Of a DNA stretch of 64,000 bases, positions 61,237 to 64,000 are shown one piece after another. Origin of the DNA: an uncultured Alphaproteobacteria bacterium (GTDB lineage: Bacteria; Pseudomonadota; Alphaproteobacteria; HIMB59; GCA-002718135); the NCBI GenBank assembly GCA_902623255.1, contig CACNSY010000005.1:1-64000 (forward strand), in the 5' to 3' direction. Below the pieces are notes generated by a model. It saw nothing but the letters and a program-made list of their open reading frames with translations. It ran no database searches and was not told the DNA's origin. How positions within the stretch are numbered: the stretch's first letter is position 1; every line of letters starts with the position of its first letter. The position numbers and the translations under genes are program-made.

Positions 61237-62445
61237 TTAATGACCAGCATCAATGATTTTTTGCATGATTGCATTTTGTTCATCAAGAACTGTCTGCACA
61301 TCTTCACCAGCAAAAATTCGTTGATTTGCTACTTGCCATGGATCCATTAACTCCTGATAAACAGTTGTATAAGGAACATCTCCAACAGTAGATGCATTTG
61401 CAAATACCATGTGATCATCAGTTAGGTATGGATTACCTTCAAATAGATCTGCTCGAATTGGTATACCACCGTTTTTAGTATACACTTCGATTTGACCAGC
61501 TTCAGATAATACATATTCAATATATTCTAGAGCTGCTTCTTTAGCACCAGTTGTAACTGGGATTGCAATTAAGTCACCTCCGATAAATGCTGAATTTCTT
61601 GAACCATCACTACCCATAAATGCCGTAAATCCAGCATCTACTTTTTCTGTGTGATCTTTAACAACATTAATCATGAAGTTTCCTGTACCAATCATTGCAA
61701 TATCACCTGCTAGGAAGCCATCTTGTTTATCTGGCCAATCCCAAACATCAACGTTTTCTGGCACACAACCAATGTTAATTAAATTTTGGTAATGCTTAAA
61801 CCATTCAACTGTTTTTGGGTGATTTAACTCAGCTGTTTTACCATCTTTACTTACCCATGAACCACCATTTGCCCAAGCAACTGGCATACCTGTAAAGATC
61901 ATACCACCATAACTTTTTGAAGGCCAAGCCATCATTAGTTGTCCTCTTGCAGCAAAGTCTTCACACATACTTGTCATCTCTGCCCAATCTTTTGGAGGGT
62001 TTGGCATAAGTTTTTTATTGTAAACATAACCAGACACATCAGCAGCATTTGGCGCAGCAAAGTGTGTTCCATCATACGATCCTAATGCAAGCATTGGACC
62101 ATTTAATTGATCATAATATGGTTGTGACTTTAAAAAGTCAGTCATATCTTCTAATGCACCTATTGCTGCATAATAAGGAACATTAATTAAGTCGATGTTT
62201 GCAACATCAACTCTTTCACCTGCAGCAAGTGCAGCTGTAAATTTAACCTGAAAGTCAGCATGACCAATAAGGTTGTTAATAGCAACGATATCTTTTCCTT
62301 CGTCAGCCATTTTTTTATTAAACCCTTCAACCATCCAGTCTGACCATCCACCTCTACTCCAAATAATTAATTCTTCTGCAGAAGTAGTTTTAGCGAATGG
62401 AAGAATAGTTAAAGAAATTAAAAATAATTTAACTAGTAATTTCAT
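61237..62445 (-). CDS. Sugar ABC transporter substrate-binding protein
   Basis: The 402-residue protein has a signal peptide (KLLVKLFLISLTILPFAKTTSA) and a family 1 binding-protein fold, with EELIIWSRGGWSDWMVEGFN at the mature start and FTAALAAGERVDVANIDL. I start it at ATG 62445 because GGGAGG lies just ahead; the TTG four codons upstream falls in that site. It is the first gene of the ten-gene minus-strand operon ending at 51779. The sugar is unknown; the GH127 gene suggests an arabinofuranoside. Confidence 0.94.
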   Translation of the reverse strand: MKLLVKLFLISLTILPFAKTTSAEELIIWSRGGWSDWMVEGFNKKMADEGKDIVAINNLIGHADFQVKFTAALAAGERVDVANIDLINVPYYAAIGALEDMTDFLKSQPYYDQLNGPMLALGSYDGTHFAAPNAADVSGYVYNKKLMPNPPKDWAEMTSMCEDFAARGQLMMAWPSKSYGGMIFTGMPVAWANGGSWVSKDGKTAELNHPKTVEWFKHYQNLINIGCVPENVDVWDWPDKQDGFLAGDIAMIGTGNFMINVVKDHTEKVDAGFTAFMGSDGSRNSAFIGGDLIAIPVTTGAKEAALEYIEYVLSEAGQIEVYTKNGGIPIRADLFEGNPYLTDDHMVFANASTVGDVPYTTVYQELMDPWQVANQRIFAGEDVQTVLDEQNAIMQKIIDAGH

Positions 62446-62526
62446 ATTACCTCCCAATAATAAAAAAATTCTACAAAAATTATGATTGTATTACAATAGT
62501 TTATGAAAATATTATTAATTATGAGA

Positions 62527-63405
62527 TTATGTAAAATTGCTATTTTCAGGCATTTTTTTTGAGTTTTTTTCTTTATATGTTATTAATAAAACTGAAGAAA
62601 ATACCACAATTCCACCAATCCATGTCCATAAATCTGGAATTTCATTAAATATAAAATAACCAAATGCGGATCCAAAAATTAAGCCACTAAACCATATTGG
62701 TTGGGTAACAGATAGATCTGCATACTTATAAGCTAAGTTTAGTGATAAATGCAAAATTGTCCCTGAAATCGCAGCACAAAAAACATAAATTATTGAATTT
62801 ATTGATGGCATTTGCCAGAAATAAATTGCTAATGGTAAAGCAAATATAGTCATTAAAGTATATTGGTAAGTAACCATTGTAATAGGTGAATCATCTTTTG
62901 AGACAAATTTTGATAAAATAATTATGAAAGACCAAAAAGTTAATGAAATAAGAATCATAATTGTTCCAATATTAAAATCTACAAATCCAGGTCTTACAAT
63001 AATAAGCATTCCAACAAAACCTACTATTAATGCTAGAATACGAAACATATAAATTTTCTCTCTAAAAATTATAAAGCTTAGTAAAACTACAATTATTGGA
63101 CTTAAGAAATGCATAGCTTTGAATTGCTCAAAAGGTACATAAACTAAAGCGCCAAAACCTAAAATCATCACTGGGATATTGCAAGCGCCTCGTACTAAGT
63201 AGAATTTTAAATTCTTTGTCTTATAAGTAGTAAAATTATTTTTTATTAAATAGGGAAAAATAATCACTAAACCAAAAAAAAATCTCAAGAAGCCAATAGT
63301 ATAAACATTTGAATCATATTGAGCTGCACGAACTAAAACTTCCATGAGCACAGCAAAAAAAGATCCAGAAATTGTTAATAAAATTGCTCTGACATTATTG
63401 TTCAT
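62527..63405 (-). CDS. EamA/DMT-family transporter
   Basis: The 292-residue protein has ten predicted membrane helices in two EamA halves: RFFFGLVIIFPYLI, VPFEQFKAMHFLSPIIVVLLSFIIFREK (end of half 1) and YKYADLSVTQPIWFSGLIFGSAFGYFIFNE (end of half 2). It exports or imports a small metabolite; the substrate is unknown. It is a tandem paralogue of the next gene, 6 bases away. No Shine-Dalgarno sequence stands out. Confidence 0.9.
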   Translation of the reverse strand: MNNNVRAILLTISGSFFAVLMEVLVRAAQYDSNVYTIGFLRFFFGLVIIFPYLIKNNFTTYKTKNLKFYLVRGACNIPVMILGFGALVYVPFEQFKAMHFLSPIIVVLLSFIIFREKIYMFRILALIVGFVGMLIIVRPGFVDFNIGTIMILISLTFWSFIIILSKFVSKDDSPITMVTYQYTLMTIFALPLAIYFWQMPSINSIIYVFCAAISGTILHLSLNLAYKYADLSVTQPIWFSGLIFGSAFGYFIFNEIPDLWTWIGGIVVFSSVLLITYKEKNSKKMPENSNFT

Positions 63406-63411
63406 ATGATA

Positions 63412-64000
63412 TTAAAGTTTAACTGGTATTGATTGCTTTGCTATATCCTTTTTAAGATAATTTTCTCTATATGTAATAATAAGTATTGAAGAGAATATTA
63501 TTAAACCACCAATTATTGTCCAAATATCAGGCACTTCATCGAAGATTAAAAAACCAAATAAAGATGCAATTAATAATCGTGAAAAATTGACTGGTTGTAA
63601 TACTGATAAATCAGTCAATTTATAAGCAGTGTTGATACATAGGTGAACAATTGTTCCTGCTATTCCTGCAAAGACTAAATATATTAAAGTTTCTGATGAT
63701 GGAGATTGCCAAAAATATAAAGCAATAGGAAAAGATAAAAAAGTAACAAGAGTATACTGATAAGATAAAATCGTAAAAGCACTATCAACCCTTGCGGCAA
63801 ATTTTGTAATAATAACAACTACTGACCAGATAGAACAAGAACATAAAACTAAATAAGCCCCCACATTTATTGGCACGATTCCCGGTCTCAAAATAACAAA
63901 GACCCCAATTAGACCAATAAGCAAAGCACCAATACGAATTAAATAAATTTTTTCTTTCAAAAAAATTACACTTAAAACTACCACAATAATAGGAGTAACA
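63412..64000 (-). CDS. EamA/DMT-family transporter, 5' end missing
   Basis: The minus strand is open from the window edge to the stop at 63412, giving about 195 visible residues. They align with the second two-thirds of the paralogue at 62527-63405 (VTPIIVVVLSVIFLKEKIYLIRI corresponds to LSPIIVVLLSFIIFREKIYMFRI). An internal GTG is not the true start, because the match runs into the edge. It shows the same half-2 end, YKLTDLSVLQPVNFSRLL. It is a transporter of unknown substrate. Confidence 0.88.
   Translation of the reverse strand, partial: VTPIIVVVLSVIFLKEKIYLIRIGALLIGLIGVFVILRPGIVPINVGAYLVLCSCSIWSVVVIITKFAARVDSAFTILSYQYTLVTFLSFPIALYFWQSPSSETLIYLVFAGIAGTIVHLCINTAYKLTDLSVLQPVNFSRLLIASLFGFLIFDEVPDIWTIIGGLIIFSSILIITYRENYLKKDIAKQSIPVKL

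Noticed and set aside
1-64000. CRISPR arrays or toxin-antitoxin and other defence genes
   Set aside because: No regularly spaced repeats, Cas-like motifs or typical toxin pairs were found by reading the sequence and translations.

Overview
The window is AT-rich (about 30% GC by eye) and densely packed. Short overlaps between genes are common and no gap between genes exceeds 300 bases. The gene content suggests a free-living marine alphaproteobacterium with a streamlined genome: a urease operon, several sugar ABC importers, many FeS- and haem-free small proteins, a SAM-II/SAM-V-type riboswitch and almost no visible regulators. An AEGEAN-169/HIMB59-like or SAR11-related lineage is my inference; no rRNA or other taxonomic marker is present.

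Layout. 1-1127: a truncated membrane protein and two small membrane proteins. 1.2-14.0 kb: first carbohydrate region. It holds an SDR, a GH32/68-like hydrolase, two tandem membrane-anchored PQQ glucose-dehydrogenase-like proteins, a hydroxyacid dehydrogenase and an aldo/keto reductase on the minus strand, then an FGGY kinase, an ABC importer (binding protein plus two permeases) and a GT61-like glycosyltransferase on the plus strand. 14.0-15.8 kb: a small protein, tRNA-Arg(CCT) with a dimethylargininase gene abutting it, and a YczE-like membrane protein. 15.9-20.7 kb: ureDABCEFG. 20.7-21.1 kb: a minus-strand SAM riboswitch, a terminator-like hairpin and an 85-aa gene. 21.2-28.1 kb: bactofilin, a voltage-gated channel, an AlkB-type hydroxylase, a DMT transporter, a metzincin-like protein and a GMC oxidoreductase. 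28.1-31.7 kb: MacA/MacB-type export system. 31.7-33.3 kb: four small alpha/beta-type proteins. 33.3-35.4 kb: a class III sirtuin with a frameshifted tail and a tyrosine recombinase with a dif-like palindrome upstream. 35.4-37.3 kb: small membrane proteins and a peroxiredoxin-like protein. 37.4-42.9 kb: a possible cyclic-nucleotide signalling island (two class III cyclases, a Kv-type channel and an MscS channel with a cNMP-binding domain). 42.9-62.5 kb: second carbohydrate region with GH2, GH51 and GH127 enzymes, an aldolase-family enzyme, dehydrogenases and two ABC importers. One of these importers carries four MalG-type permease genes. 62.5-64 kb: two tandem DMT transporters, the last one cut by the window edge.

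How it works together. The sugar regions look built to import small glycosides and break them down in the cytoplasm, because the hydrolases lack signal peptides. GH51 plus GH127 point to L-arabinofuranosides. Three binding-protein/permease sets share only one visible ATPase gene (58341-59396), so that ATPase may serve several importers. The most unusual features are the SAM riboswitch in front of an uncharacterised small gene, the expanded MalG set, the cyclase/channel island, the dif-like site and the tRNA/dimethylargininase junction.
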